In this document: piece after piece, positions 7,755 through 15,354 of the stretch
Layout: every line of letters starts with the position of its first letter
Numbering within the stretch: the first letter of the stretch is position 1
Origin: an uncultured Alistipes sp.
GTDB taxonomy: Bacteria > Bacteroidota > Bacteroidia > Bacteroidales > Rikenellaceae
Assembly: GCA_910577475.1 (NCBI GenBank)
Contig: CAJTLJ010000002.1
Coordinates: 62,001-126,000, forward strand
Length of the DNA: 64,000 bases
Reading direction: 5' to 3'
Made by a program: the position numbers and the translations under genes
The notes under the pieces: generated by a model
What the model was told of the DNA's origin: nothing
The model's input: only the letters and a program-made list of their open reading frames with translations
The model's database searches: none

Positions 7755-8551
7755 GATTTCTTATCTTTTAACTCCTCCGTTTTCAGGCGGGCGAACTCCG
7801 AATAGGTGCCGAAGGCATAACCGCGCCCTTTCAGGTCGCCGATCAACCGCTCGAGTCGCTCCACCATTTTCAGGCCCGAACGGTTGCGGATGATGAAGGG
7901 CATCTTCAGCTCGGGATGGTCGTTCAGTTCGTAAAACTCCCAGGGGTGGAAGTAGGTCGACAGATAACCGTCATGGCGCAGGGTGCGGCGCACCAGCGCC
8001 CGGTAGAGCCATCCCGGCAGGTTGTGGTAAGAGAGCCAGAAGAGCGGAAAGCGCAGCCACGGGGTCACCGACGCGGGAATCTGCAACACACCCTCCTTCA
8101 TGAAGCAGGTACGCGGGGTGGAGAGGTGCATGTAGCGGCCGGGGATGAAGGTCGGGTTGAGCGACGAATTGTAGAGATAGCCCGCCCGACGGATGTCGCC
8201 CTCGTCCACCGGCATCATGCGGGCCTGACGATAGCCCTCCACCGGCCGGCCGGTCAACCGCTCCAACCGCTCCTTCGACCGGGCCAGATCGCCCGGTTCG
8301 AAGCTCCAGTGGCTGCATCCGTGCGACGCCACCTCGTGCCCTTCGTCCAGAATCCGACGCATCACCTCGGGCGCCGCCTCCGCGAAATCGGCCGTGCAGA
8401 AGAAGGTGGCCCGCACGCCGCCGTGCTTCAGCGCATCGAGGATGCGCACCGTGCCCTCTACGGAGATCGCGACGGAGCGCGCGAAGGGAATCTCGACGCC
8501 GTGCTCCCGGGGCACGTCGAACTCTTCGGTATCGAAACTCAGAAGTACCAT
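7751..8551 (-). CDS. Polysaccharide deacetylase family protein
   Basis: The 266-aa protein shows the NodB-homology motifs SFDTEEFD (Asp7) and HGCSHWSFE (His77 and His81, the metal ligands). YHNLPGWLY and YLSTYFHPWEF follow in the C-terminal half. Such enzymes remove acetyl groups from N-acetyl sugars in peptidoglycan, lipid A-type or polymer substrates. There is no signal peptide, so it probably acts in the cytoplasm on a lipid-linked or nucleotide-linked sugar. As the first gene of the GT2-GT87-GtrA operon it may edit the sugar that those proteins load and export, in the manner of ArnD. That last point is inference. Confidence 0.85.
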   Translation of the reverse strand: MVLLSFDTEEFDVPREHGVEIPFARSVAISVEGTVRILDALKHGGVRATFFCTADFAEAAPEVMRRILDEGHEVASHGCSHWSFEPGDLARSKERLERLTGRPVEGYRQARMMPVDEGDIRRAGYLYNSSLNPTFIPGRYMHLSTPRTCFMKEGVLQIPASVTPWLRFPLFWLSYHNLPGWLYRALVRRTLRHDGYLSTYFHPWEFYELNDHPELKMPFIIRNRSGLKMVERLERLIGDLKGRGYAFGTYSEFARLKTEELKDKKS

Positions 8552-8707
8552 AACGATTGCTTTAACGATTCGAATCTCCGGACATTTCCCGGCTATTCAT
8601 TCCGCAAATTTAACAATTTCCGGTCGAAAAACGACGCCGCGCAGACATATATTCCGCCCGCGAGGCGCAAAATTTCCCGAAAACCGGGCTATTTCCCCTA
8701 AAATCGC

Positions 8708-8715
8708 TATCTTTG
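8708..8715 (+). promoter_or_regulatory. -7 element for the 8737 glycosyltransferase gene
   Basis: TATCTTTG matches TAnnTTTG, 21 bases before the ATG. The -33 side is poor. Confidence 0.5.
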
Positions 8716-8736
8716 TGAAGTAGAATTCAACAACGC

Positions 8737-9639
8737 ATGTTCTCATTCGTCGTCTGTTCCATCCATCCGCAGCGGGCCGAAGCCCTGCGCCGTAACCTCG
8801 AGGCGACCGTCGGCGTACCTTTCGAACTGATCGTGAAGGACAACCGCGGCACCGGCAAGGGAATCTGCCGGGTCTACAACGAAGCTGCCGCCGAGGCGCG
8901 CTTCGACCTGATCGGCTTCCTGCACGAGGATATCGCTTTCCGAACCCCGAACTGGGGGCCCGTCATTGCCGCGCAGCTGCGGAAGCCGACGTGCGGCGCG
9001 ATCGGCTTCGCCGGTTCGTCCGTCAAATCGCGGGCCATCTCGGGCTGGGCCGTGCGGCCGGGCATCCGCGAGAACTACGCGCAGCCCGACCGGAAACACC
9101 CCGGTGTCGAGCGCCTGTTCCGCACCGCGACCGAGACCCGGGATTTCGCACCCGCCGTCTGTCTGGACGGCCTCTGCCTCTTCGTCCGGCGCGAGGTATG
9201 GAGCGAGGTCCGTTTCGACGAAGAGACTTTCCGAGGCTTCCACTCCTACGACCTCGACTTCACCACCGCCGTCGCCCGCCGCTACCGCAACTACGTCTGC
9301 ATGAACGTCGGGATCGTACACTTCTCGGCCGGAGCCTACACCCGCAGCTGGGTCCGCGATTCGCTGCGCTACCACGACAAATGGCGCGACAGCCTGCCCA
9401 TGTTCGCCGACAAGCCGCTCTCCCCCCGCGAAACGGAGCGGGTGGAGCGCCGCACGGAGGGATATGCCCTGCGTTTCCTGCTGCGCCACGCCCTCCTTAC
9501 GCGCGACGAGGCCCGCCGAATGGTACCGCCCTACCTCGCCCGCTACCGGTGGCACCCCCGCACCTGGCAGCTGTGGATCCACTACCGGGCCCACCTGGGC
9601 CGACTACCCGAAAACGAAACGGCATGGGAACGAAAGTAA
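8737..9639 (+). CDS. Glycosyltransferase, StrF-like (GT2 superfamily)
   Basis: This 300-aa cytoplasmic protein starts MFSFVVCSIHPQRAE and has a GT-A-like core. The motif FLHEDIAF sits where the DxD would lie, and VCLDGLCLFVRREVW and FHSYDLDF follow. This is the pattern of the family named after streptomycin biosynthesis StrF, found in many Bacteroidota glycan clusters. It transfers an unknown sugar. It overlaps the next gene by 16 bases, so the two are translated together. It is divergent from the deacetylase operon. Confidence 0.75.
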   Translation: MFSFVVCSIHPQRAEALRRNLEATVGVPFELIVKDNRGTGKGICRVYNEAAAEARFDLIGFLHEDIAFRTPNWGPVIAAQLRKPTCGAIGFAGSSVKSRAISGWAVRPGIRENYAQPDRKHPGVERLFRTATETRDFAPAVCLDGLCLFVRREVWSEVRFDEETFRGFHSYDLDFTTAVARRYRNYVCMNVGIVHFSAGAYTRSWVRDSLRYHDKWRDSLPMFADKPLSPRETERVERRTEGYALRFLLRHALLTRDEARRMVPPYLARYRWHPRTWQLWIHYRAHLGRLPENETAWERK

Positions 9640-10388
9640 AGGTCGTCATCCCCATTCACCGCGAGACGCTGACCCCGCACGAGCGGCGTTCGCTGCGGCA
9701 CAACCTGGAGCAGCTGCGGCGCTACCCCGTCGCAATACTCTGCCCCGAGGGGATGCCGCTCCCGGCCGAAGCGGCCGGGCTGGAGACGGTCCGCGTATCG
9801 GACGAATGGCTCGGCCCGAGGAACGGCATCGCAGGCTACAACCGCATGATGCTCTCGCGGGCCTTCTACGACCTCTTCGCCGACTGCGAGTACATCCTGA
9901 TCTGCCAGCCCGACGTCTGGATCTTCCGCGACGAACTGGAGATGTGGTGCGGCCGCGGATACGACTGCGTGGGTGCCCCCTGGCCCCGCAAACCCCTCTA
10001 CGAGCGTCCGTGGAGCCGTCTCTGGCTCCGGCTGCGCCGCCGGCTGGCAAGCAGCGGCCGAATCCTCCGAAGCGACCTCTTCGACCGGGTGGGCAACGGA
10101 GGGCTTTCGCTCCGGCGCGTGGAGAGTTTCCGCCGCGCCTGCGACCGCTACCAGGCGACAGCCGAACGGTTTCTCGCTGATCCGCACCCCCTCTACAACG
10201 AAGATGTCTTCTGGGCCCTCGTCCCCGCAGAGTTCCGCTACCCCGCTGCCGACGAGGCGCGACGCTTCGCCATCGACCTCAAACCCGAACTCGCCCTGCA
10301 ACGAAACGGCGGTGCGCTCCCCTTCGGCTGCCACGGCTGGTTCCGGCCCGAACGGCTCGCCTTCTGGAGCCGGTATATTCCTAACTGA
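9624..10388 (+). CDS. DUF5672-type putative glycosyltransferase
   Basis: The 254-aa protein starts with VKVVIPIHRETLTPHE. It contains YNRMMLSRAFYDLF, LICQPDVWIFRDEL, VGAPWP and GNGGLSLRRVE, then YNEDVFW toward the C-terminus. This matches the DUF5672 family, whose members are annotated as glycosyltransferase-like proteins in O-antigen and capsule clusters. The D-x-W and NGGLSLR pattern resembles the sugar-nucleotide and acceptor sites of GT-A enzymes. The ATG at 9624 lies inside the preceding gene. The minus-strand terminator at 10393-10424 follows. Confidence 0.75.
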   Translation: MGTKVKVVIPIHRETLTPHERRSLRHNLEQLRRYPVAILCPEGMPLPAEAAGLETVRVSDEWLGPRNGIAGYNRMMLSRAFYDLFADCEYILICQPDVWIFRDELEMWCGRGYDCVGAPWPRKPLYERPWSRLWLRLRRRLASSGRILRSDLFDRVGNGGLSLRRVESFRRACDRYQATAERFLADPHPLYNEDVFWALVPAEFRYPAADEARRFAIDLKPELALQRNGGALPFGCHGWFRPERLAFWSRYIPN

Positions 10389-10392
10389 AAAA

Positions 10393-10424
10393 CGGAGCCG
10401 CCGACCGGGAGGTCGACGGCTCCG
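10393..10424 (-). terminator. Terminator for the GT4 gene, possibly bidirectional
   Basis: A 14-bp inverted repeat with one mismatch (CGGAGCCG...CGGCTCCG) lies between two convergent genes. On the minus strand it is followed by a T-run (GTTTTTC). On the plus strand no T-run follows. Confidence 0.65.
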
Positions 10425-10437
10425 CAGTTATTCCGCC

Positions 10438-11574
10438 CTATTCCGACAATCGCCCGTAAAGATCGGCCATCTGCGGCCCCACCACCTCCATGCGGAACCG
10501 CTCGACATAGGCCCGGCCCCTTTCGGCCAGCGTGCGGCGCAGCTCCGGGTCGTCCAGGATGCGGCTAACGGCCCGGGCCAGCTCGGCTGGATCGTCGGGC
10601 GAGACATAGAGCTGATCGGGACCGCCGGCCTCCTCCAGACAGGAGCCCGTGGCGGCCACCACCGGAATGCCGGCATTCAGCGCCTCGATGATTGGAATGC
10701 CGAACCCCTCGTAGCGCGACGGGTAGACCATCACCTCGGCCCGGGCATATAGCAGGGGCAGATCGCGATAGGTCACCTTGTGCAGCAGATGGATGCGGTC
10801 CGTCAATCCGTGTTCGGCGGCATAGCGCTCCACACGGGCCGTGTAGGCGGTGCGGCCGCCCACGGCGACCAGATGGATCTCCGCCGGCAGGTGTTCCAGT
10901 GCCTGCACGACCTCCAGCAGGTTCTTGCGCTCCTCCAGCGTCCCCACGTTCAGCAGATAGCGCTCCGGCAGGCCGTACTCCCTGGCCGCACGGTCGAGCT
11001 CTGCGGCGGAGCGGCGCTCGGCAAACATCTCGTCGCAACCCTGATAGATCACCTCGATCTTGGCGGGGTCGATGCCGAACAGACGAACGATGTCGCGCTT
11101 CGTACACTCGCTCACCGCCACGATCCGGTCGGCCCGCCGGCAGGCGGAGCGGAATTTCCAGGTGTAGATCCACCGGTCCACGGGCTTGTAGCAGCCGGGC
11201 AGGATCCGGAAAATCAGATCGTGAACGGTCACCACGCTCCGAATCCCCCGCCGTCCGAGGCCGCAGGGGAGCTCGTTGCTCAATCCGTGGAAGAGCTTCA
11301 CGCCGTCGCGTTGCAGCTGCTGCGCCACGCCGAAGACCCGCCACAGCGCGGATAGACGGCGCCAGACGGGACGGTCGGGCAGGTGCGACGTAACGCCGTC
11401 CATCTCCAGCAGAGCGTCGTACTCGGCATTCGCCTTGCGCTTGGGGATATAGAGGTTCAACCGGTCGCCGATACCGGCACGCTTGAGCGACCGGATGACG
11501 AAACGGCTGTAATTTCCGAGCCCGGTGCGGTTCGCATTGGCCCGCTTGGCTTCAAAGCCGATAATCGTACTCAT
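10438..11574 (-). CDS. Glycosyltransferase family 4 (GT-B)
   Basis: This 378-aa GT-B enzyme has the N-terminal TGLGNYSRF loop, FHGLSNELP, VTVHDLIFR and VAVSECTKRDI in the first Rossmann domain. LLNVGTLEERKN and the donor-binding SRYEGFGIPIIEAL come in the second. This is a classic GT4 layout that uses a nucleotide sugar. The stop of the upstream GT2 overlaps this start by four bases, so the pair forms an operon. Sugar and acceptor cannot be read from sequence. Confidence 0.9.
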   Translation of the reverse strand: MSTIIGFEAKRANANRTGLGNYSRFVIRSLKRAGIGDRLNLYIPKRKANAEYDALLEMDGVTSHLPDRPVWRRLSALWRVFGVAQQLQRDGVKLFHGLSNELPCGLGRRGIRSVVTVHDLIFRILPGCYKPVDRWIYTWKFRSACRRADRIVAVSECTKRDIVRLFGIDPAKIEVIYQGCDEMFAERRSAAELDRAAREYGLPERYLLNVGTLEERKNLLEVVQALEHLPAEIHLVAVGGRTAYTARVERYAAEHGLTDRIHLLHKVTYRDLPLLYARAEVMVYPSRYEGFGIPIIEALNAGIPVVAATGSCLEEAGGPDQLYVSPDDPAELARAVSRILDDPELRRTLAERGRAYVERFRMEVVGPQMADLYGRLSE

Positions 11575-12503
11575 AGATGAAACGGAGGTTGCAGATGCAG
11601 AATCTTGTAAATTTCGTACCAGGCGCGCGCGAAGAAGAGATTGCCGTACTCCCGCCGCCAGGCATCGAGCACCGCGCGGCGCGTCCCGGCAGGCAGCCCC
11701 TTCACACCCCGCAGGACCCGGCGCGAGATCTTGCCGATCACGGCGCGGCGGGTCGCATCAGGCAGGGGGACGATCTCGAACAGGATCCGATAGAGGCGGG
11801 CGATTTCGATCAGCGCCGAGCCGTCGCGCAGCGTCTCGACGGTCACTTTCCGCTCGTGCTGACGGAAAAAGTTCAGCCGGCTGTTGATATGGGCCACACG
11901 CCCCCGACGGGCCACCTCGCACCAGAAAAGCCAGTCGCCGTTCATGCGGAACTGCGTGTAACGCTCGTCCGACGGAATAGCCGATTTTCGGAACACGGCC
12001 ATGCTGGCATTATAGACTACATTATGGATCAACATGTTGCGGCGAACGAACTCCTCCCCCTCCCAGAGGTCGCACGGACGGGCGGTATGCACGGCCTGCT
12101 TCAGCTCCCGGGACAGCGGCGCGCCGGCGGCATCCACCAGCCGGCTCTCCGTATAGGCCAGCACGCAATCGGGATAGCGCTCGAACTGCTCCATGCAGCA
12201 CTCGAGAAAGTGCGGATCGGCGTAGTCGTCGCTCTCGGCGATCCAGATACACTCGCCCTGCGCCAGCTCGAACCCCTTGTGCCACTGCCGGAAGGTCGAC
12301 CCGCTGTTCGTCTCGTTATAGACGATATGGGCGATGTGCGGCTCGCCGCGATAAGTCTCGATCACCTCGCGCGAATCGTCGGGCGAACAATCGTCGAGAA
12401 TAATCACCTCGAAATCCCGGTAGGTCTGGTTCAGCACGCTGTCGATCCGCACCCGCAGATAGGGGGCGTGGCGATAATTGGGAATGATGACCGTTGCTTT
12501 CAT
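11571..12503 (-). CDS. Glycosyltransferase family 2
   Basis: The 310-aa protein starts MKATVIIPNYRHAPYL and has VIILDDCSPDDS near residue 35 and WIAESDDYADP near residue 88, which supplies the DxD-like metal site. MNGDWLFWCEVAR follows. This is a soluble GT-A glycosyltransferase. I chose the ATG at 12503 because the GT2 fold begins there and a strong promoter lies 34 bases upstream, although the frame is open further. It is the first gene of the pair with the GT4. Confidence 0.9.
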   Translation of the reverse strand: MKATVIIPNYRHAPYLRVRIDSVLNQTYRDFEVIILDDCSPDDSREVIETYRGEPHIAHIVYNETNSGSTFRQWHKGFELAQGECIWIAESDDYADPHFLECCMEQFERYPDCVLAYTESRLVDAAGAPLSRELKQAVHTARPCDLWEGEEFVRRNMLIHNVVYNASMAVFRKSAIPSDERYTQFRMNGDWLFWCEVARRGRVAHINSRLNFFRQHERKVTVETLRDGSALIEIARLYRILFEIVPLPDATRRAVIGKISRRVLRGVKGLPAGTRRAVLDAWRREYGNLFFARAWYEIYKILHLQPPFHL

Positions 12504-12536
12504 GATCCGTGGGAAGATTCGGGCGTCCTGTTTTTG

Positions 12537-12568
12537 CAAAGGTAACCTTTTTTTGCAAACGATGCAAA
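12537..12568 (-). promoter_or_regulatory. Promoter of the GT2-GT4 operon
   Basis: On the minus strand TTTG, 20 bases and TACCTTTG follow one another, an exact Bacteroidota promoter. Confidence 0.8.
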
Positions 12569-12797
12569 CCGTACCGCCCGCCCGGCCCGCCTTCGCCCGA
12601 TCTCCGCCCTTATTTCCTATCCTCCCCGTCCGGCAGCCGATCCCAGGAGGCGCACGGACGCCCGCTTTCCGAACACCTGCCCGCCCCGGAACACCCCTTT
12701 CTGCGCCCGAAAAGGGCATTTCTGGTGGACCAATGTTAAGAAAACGTTAACATATTCAAAAAAATCACTAATTTTTGAAAATTATTTAATAAAACTC
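12569..12797. other. Intergenic stretch
   Basis: No gene is supported. The first half is GC-rich without coding signal, the second half is AT-rich. A TGTTAA/TTAACA inverted repeat with a 7-base spacer at 12734-12752 could be an operator or UP-like element ahead of the RNA promoter. Confidence 0.5.
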
Positions 12798-12828
12798 TTG
12801 CACGATTCGATTTTTCGCCTTACCTTTG
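12798..12828 (+). promoter_or_regulatory. Strong promoter of the candidate structured RNA
   Basis: TTG, 20 bases, then TACCTTTG. There is no open reading frame of any quality downstream on this strand before the tRNA. Confidence 0.75.
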
Positions 12829-12834
12829 CAGACG

Positions 12835-12985
12835 AAGTTTTAAGGTTCATTTAGGTTAGTAGTTTTAGGTTGGTAGAGGAAATCGGCAGGTTGTAACAAA
12901 AGACACTTCTGTAGTGCGTTTTGTTACTAAGATTACGAAGCGGTGCTCGCTTTGAATCGAATACCTCCGATGCCCTCGATTTTTT
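12835..12985 (+). ncRNA. Candidate structured non-coding RNA
   Basis: A promoter ends at 12828 and a T-run starts near 12976, which bounds a transcript of about 150 bases. Inside it a 9-bp perfect stem (GTAACAAAA / TTTTGTTAC, 12893-12927) continues after a 2x2 internal loop into CACT/AGTG. A second hairpin GAAGCG/CGCTTT follows at about 12937-12954. A long-range helix pairs GAGG..ATCGG.AGG (12876-12890) with CCTCCGAT..CCTC (about 12965-12978) and closes a three-way junction. The 3' end can form AATCGA/TCGATT followed by T9, a plausible terminator. I do not recognise the family. 6S RNA or one of the Bacteroidales-specific RNA motifs are alternatives that I cannot test. Confidence 0.5.
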
Positions 12986-13048
12986 TTTGACCGCCGCAGC
13001 CATCCGAAAAAACTTTTTTGCAAAAAATCGATTTTTTTCGTCGTTTTT

Positions 13049-13079
13049 TTTGGAAATTAAAATTTTGGTATTACCTTTG
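13049..13079 (+). promoter_or_regulatory. Promoter of tRNA-Glu
   Basis: TTTG, 19 bases, then TACCTTTG, ending 18 bases before the mature tRNA. Confidence 0.75.
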
Positions 13080-13097
13080 CACTCGCAAACAAGTTCT

Positions 13098-13169
13098 GGT
13101 GGATTCATCTAAGGGCTAGGATACATGCCTCTCACGCATGACATAGGGGTTCGAATCCCCTATCCACTA
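13098..13169 (+). tRNA. tRNA-Glu (anticodon CTC)
   Basis: The 72-base cloverleaf folds cleanly. It has a seven-pair acceptor stem (GGTGGAT with ATCCACT, first pair G-U), a D-arm with GG in the loop, and a five-pair anticodon stem CATGC/GCATG around loop CTCTCAC. The T-arm is AGGGG/CCCCT with TTCGAAT. The anticodon CTC reads GAG (glutamate). The CCA end is not encoded. A rho-independent terminator starts six bases later. The 3' 16 bases are repeated 193 bases downstream. Confidence 0.9.
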
Positions 13170-13393
13170 CTAAAACGGTCGGATTTTTTCCGACCGTTTT
13201 CTTGTTATGTATCCGCTCATAACGCGCGCTGCCGCAGGATAGGGGATGAGAAGCCCATCGGGGTTCGGACGAACGGAGCAGCGAGGGCAACGCGAACCCG
13301 TTCGCACTGCCGAGTCGCGACGTTCGAAGCCAAGCGCAGCGCAGGCAATCCCCTATCCACTATCAAGACGGTCGGATTTTTTCCGACCGTTTT
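13154..13393 (+). repeat. Direct repeat of the tRNA 3' end plus terminator, offset 193 bases
   Basis: Bases 13154-13200 are repeated at 13347-13393. The 16 bases of the tRNA 3' end (AATCCCCTATCCACTA) are identical, the next few bases differ, and the terminator hairpin is identical. Between the copies lie an inverted piece of the same tRNA end (GGATAGGGGAT, 13236-13246) and a GGGTTCG/CGAACCC inverted repeat (13261-13299). There is no open frame. The pattern fits an integration or recombination scar at a tRNA gene. Confidence 0.7.
13174..13200 (+). terminator. Terminator of tRNA-Glu
   Basis: AACGGTCGG and CCGACCGTT form a perfect stem around a short T-rich loop, followed by TTCTTG. Confidence 0.8.
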
Positions 13394-13440
13394 TTGTTTC
13401 GTGTCCGAATGCGTTCTGCCGGCCCCCCAAAAAAAGAAAA

Positions 13441-13468
13441 GGGCTGTCCGCTTTTCAGCAGAGAGCCC
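13441..13468 (-). terminator. Terminator of the phosphopantetheinyl transferase gene
   Basis: On the minus strand a 12-bp stem with one mismatch and a GAAA loop is followed by a long T-rich run (13429-13440). Confidence 0.8.
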
Positions 13469-13487
13469 GGAGCGTCCGAACGACGGG

Positions 13488-14075
13488 TTACGGATTCCAG
13501 ACCGCCCGGTCGCAGCCGAAGCGGGCGGTGTGCAGGCAGCAGGTACGGCCGCGGATCGAACCGGTGATCGTGCCCTCGTCGGGACGATAGTCGATCAGGC
13601 GGATATCGCGGAGCAGATCGGCCCCACGCTCCCGTCCAAGTTTATAAAGGCACTCCTTGGCGCACCAGGCGATGCAGAGCCACTCCGCGCAGGCTCCGCC
13701 CAGCGCCCGCTCCTCCGCGGTCAGATAGCGGGCGGCAACCTTCTCGAAATCCCTCTCGGGCGACTCGATATCGACGGCACAGGGATTCGAGGGCGACCAG
13801 CGCACGGCGACCTGACCGCGGCTGTGCGACACGCCGACGAACCCTTCGCCCGCCGGCAGACGGGGAGCGCCGGACGGATCGTAGGTCACCTGCACGGGGT
13901 GTCCCAACTCCCGGTAGAGCACTGCCCGCCACGAAAGAAACTCCCGGCGGCGGCGTGCGGAGGCGAATCCGGCAGCGGCCGTGCGGTCGGCTTCGGTCAC
14001 CGCCCCGGCGGCCAGCTCCTCGGGCCACAGCGGCTCGACGCACAGCCAGCCGTCGCCGCCCGCACTACGCTTCAT
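13488..14075 (-). CDS. 4'-phosphopantetheinyl transferase superfamily protein
   Basis: This 195-aa enzyme would move the phosphopantetheine arm from CoA to a carrier protein. Family motifs are FVGVSHSRGQVAV, the metal-binding CAVDIES, and the WCAKECLYKLG motif (W-x-x-K-E-x-x-x-K) near residue 140. The length fits the short Sfp-like class of Bacteroidota. It overlaps the GldE-like gene by 11 bases; pairing of these two genes is common in Bacteroidales. It ends the long minus-strand run with a strong terminator. Confidence 0.85.
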   Translation of the reverse strand: MKRSAGGDGWLCVEPLWPEELAAGAVTEADRTAAAGFASARRRREFLSWRAVLYRELGHPVQVTYDPSGAPRLPAGEGFVGVSHSRGQVAVRWSPSNPCAVDIESPERDFEKVAARYLTAEERALGGACAEWLCIAWCAKECLYKLGRERGADLLRDIRLIDYRPDEGTITGSIRGRTCCLHTARFGCDRAVWNP

Positions 14076-15351
14076 GAACGATCACCTTGATTTTATCGAC
14101 CCGGTGCCCCACCATCGTCTGCACCACGAAACGCACGTCATGCGCCGTGAAGGCATCCCCCTCCTTGGGGAAGTTGCGCTTGAGCTCCAGCAGCAGACCG
14201 GCCAGCGTCTCGGCCTCGCCCTTCACGTCGGAAAAGGTCTCCTCGTCCAGATCGAGCACCCGGGCGAAGTCGCCGATATGGGTCTTGCCGTCGAAAAGAT
14301 AGGTATTGCGGTCGATCCGCGAATAGAAGGTCTCCTCCGCATCGCTCTCGTCCGAAATTTCGCCCACGATCTCCTCGAGAATATCCTCCAGCGACACCAA
14401 ACCCAGCGTCGAGCCGTATTCGTCCACGACGATGGCCATATGCACCTGGTTGCTCTGGAAATCCTCCAGCAGGTCGTTGATCTTCTTGTGCTCGGGGACG
14501 AAATAGGGCTTGCGGATCAACCGCTGCCAGCCGAATTCGTCGCCCAGATTCAGGTAAGGCAGCAGGTCCTTGACATAGAGCGTTCCCTTGATGTCGTCCA
14601 CATCCTGATCGTAGACGGGTATGCGCGAGAAACCCGATTCGATGATGGTCTCCTTGACCCTCCGAAAGGGGGCGTTGAGCGCCACGGCCGTAATATCCAT
14701 GCGGGGCTTCATGATCTCCTCGACCTCCGTATTGACGAAGTTGACGATTCCCGAGAGCATTTCGTGCTCCTCGGGCGAGGCGTTGCGGGTCATGTCCACG
14801 GCGTCTGCCAGTTCGTCGATCGAGAGTTCGCTGTGGTGCGCCGCATGTTCGCTGATCCGGTTGCCGGCCCGCACCAGCACGTAGGAGAAGGGGTAGAAGA
14901 TCCACCGGAGCGCCAGCAGGGGACGCGCCGCGAAAGAGGCGAACCCCAGGGGCACGGTCTGGGCGAAGACCTTCGGGAGAATCTCCCCGAAGAGCAGGAG
15001 CAGGAAAGTGACGATCACCGTCTTGAAAAGGAATTCGAAACGGTGGAAAACGAAGACCGTATCGATGAAGTTCGACGAGAGGATGACGATGCAGATATTC
15101 ACCAGATTGTTGAATACCAGAATCGTCGCCAACAGCAGGTCGACATTCGAAAGCAGCTTCAGTATGGCTTCCGATCCGGCGCTGCGACGCTCCTTGAGCT
15201 TCTGCACGTCGGTCTGGGTCAGCGAGAAGAACGAGGTCTCCGCCCCCGAGGCCAATGCGGACAGGGAGAGCAGCAGCAGCGTCGCCGCCAGCTGAATCCA
15301 CGCCTCGGGACCGAAGTCCCGCCATGCGACAAAGGGTAGGTTAGGCTCCAA
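14065..15351 (-). CDS. gldE: CNNM/CorC-type membrane protein with CBS pair, GldE-like
   Basis: The 428-aa protein has an N-terminal DUF21 (CNNM) region with about four membrane segments, a conserved GAETSFFSLT turn and NNLVNICIVILSS. Two CBS domains follow (IMKPRMDITAV, SRIPVYDQDVDDIKGTLY, then VDEYGSTLGLVSLEDILEEIVG). A C-terminal CorC/HlyC transporter-associated domain ends VDKIKVIVHE. It probably helps Mg2+ or other cation handling. In Bacteroidota this form is annotated GldE, a gliding-linked protein retained by non-motile species. The neighbouring PPTase supports that name. It follows ftsZ by three bases. Confidence 0.75.
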   Translation of the reverse strand: MEPNLPFVAWRDFGPEAWIQLAATLLLLSLSALASGAETSFFSLTQTDVQKLKERRSAGSEAILKLLSNVDLLLATILVFNNLVNICIVILSSNFIDTVFVFHRFEFLFKTVIVTFLLLLFGEILPKVFAQTVPLGFASFAARPLLALRWIFYPFSYVLVRAGNRISEHAAHHSELSIDELADAVDMTRNASPEEHEMLSGIVNFVNTEVEEIMKPRMDITAVALNAPFRRVKETIIESGFSRIPVYDQDVDDIKGTLYVKDLLPYLNLGDEFGWQRLIRKPYFVPEHKKINDLLEDFQSNQVHMAIVVDEYGSTLGLVSLEDILEEIVGEISDESDAEETFYSRIDRNTYLFDGKTHIGDFARVLDLDEETFSDVKGEAETLAGLLLELKRNFPKEGDAFTAHDVRFVVQTMVGHRVDKIKVIVHEA

Positions 15352-15354
15352 ATC

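Noticed and set aside
12921..13112. Small plus-strand open frame in front of tRNA-Glu
   Set aside because: It crosses the RNA T-run and the tRNA promoter and has no coding character.
13201..13346. Possible CRISPR-like or minisatellite array behind tRNA-Glu
   Set aside because: Only two copies of one 47-base unit exist, with one 146-base insert. No array or cas gene is present in the window.
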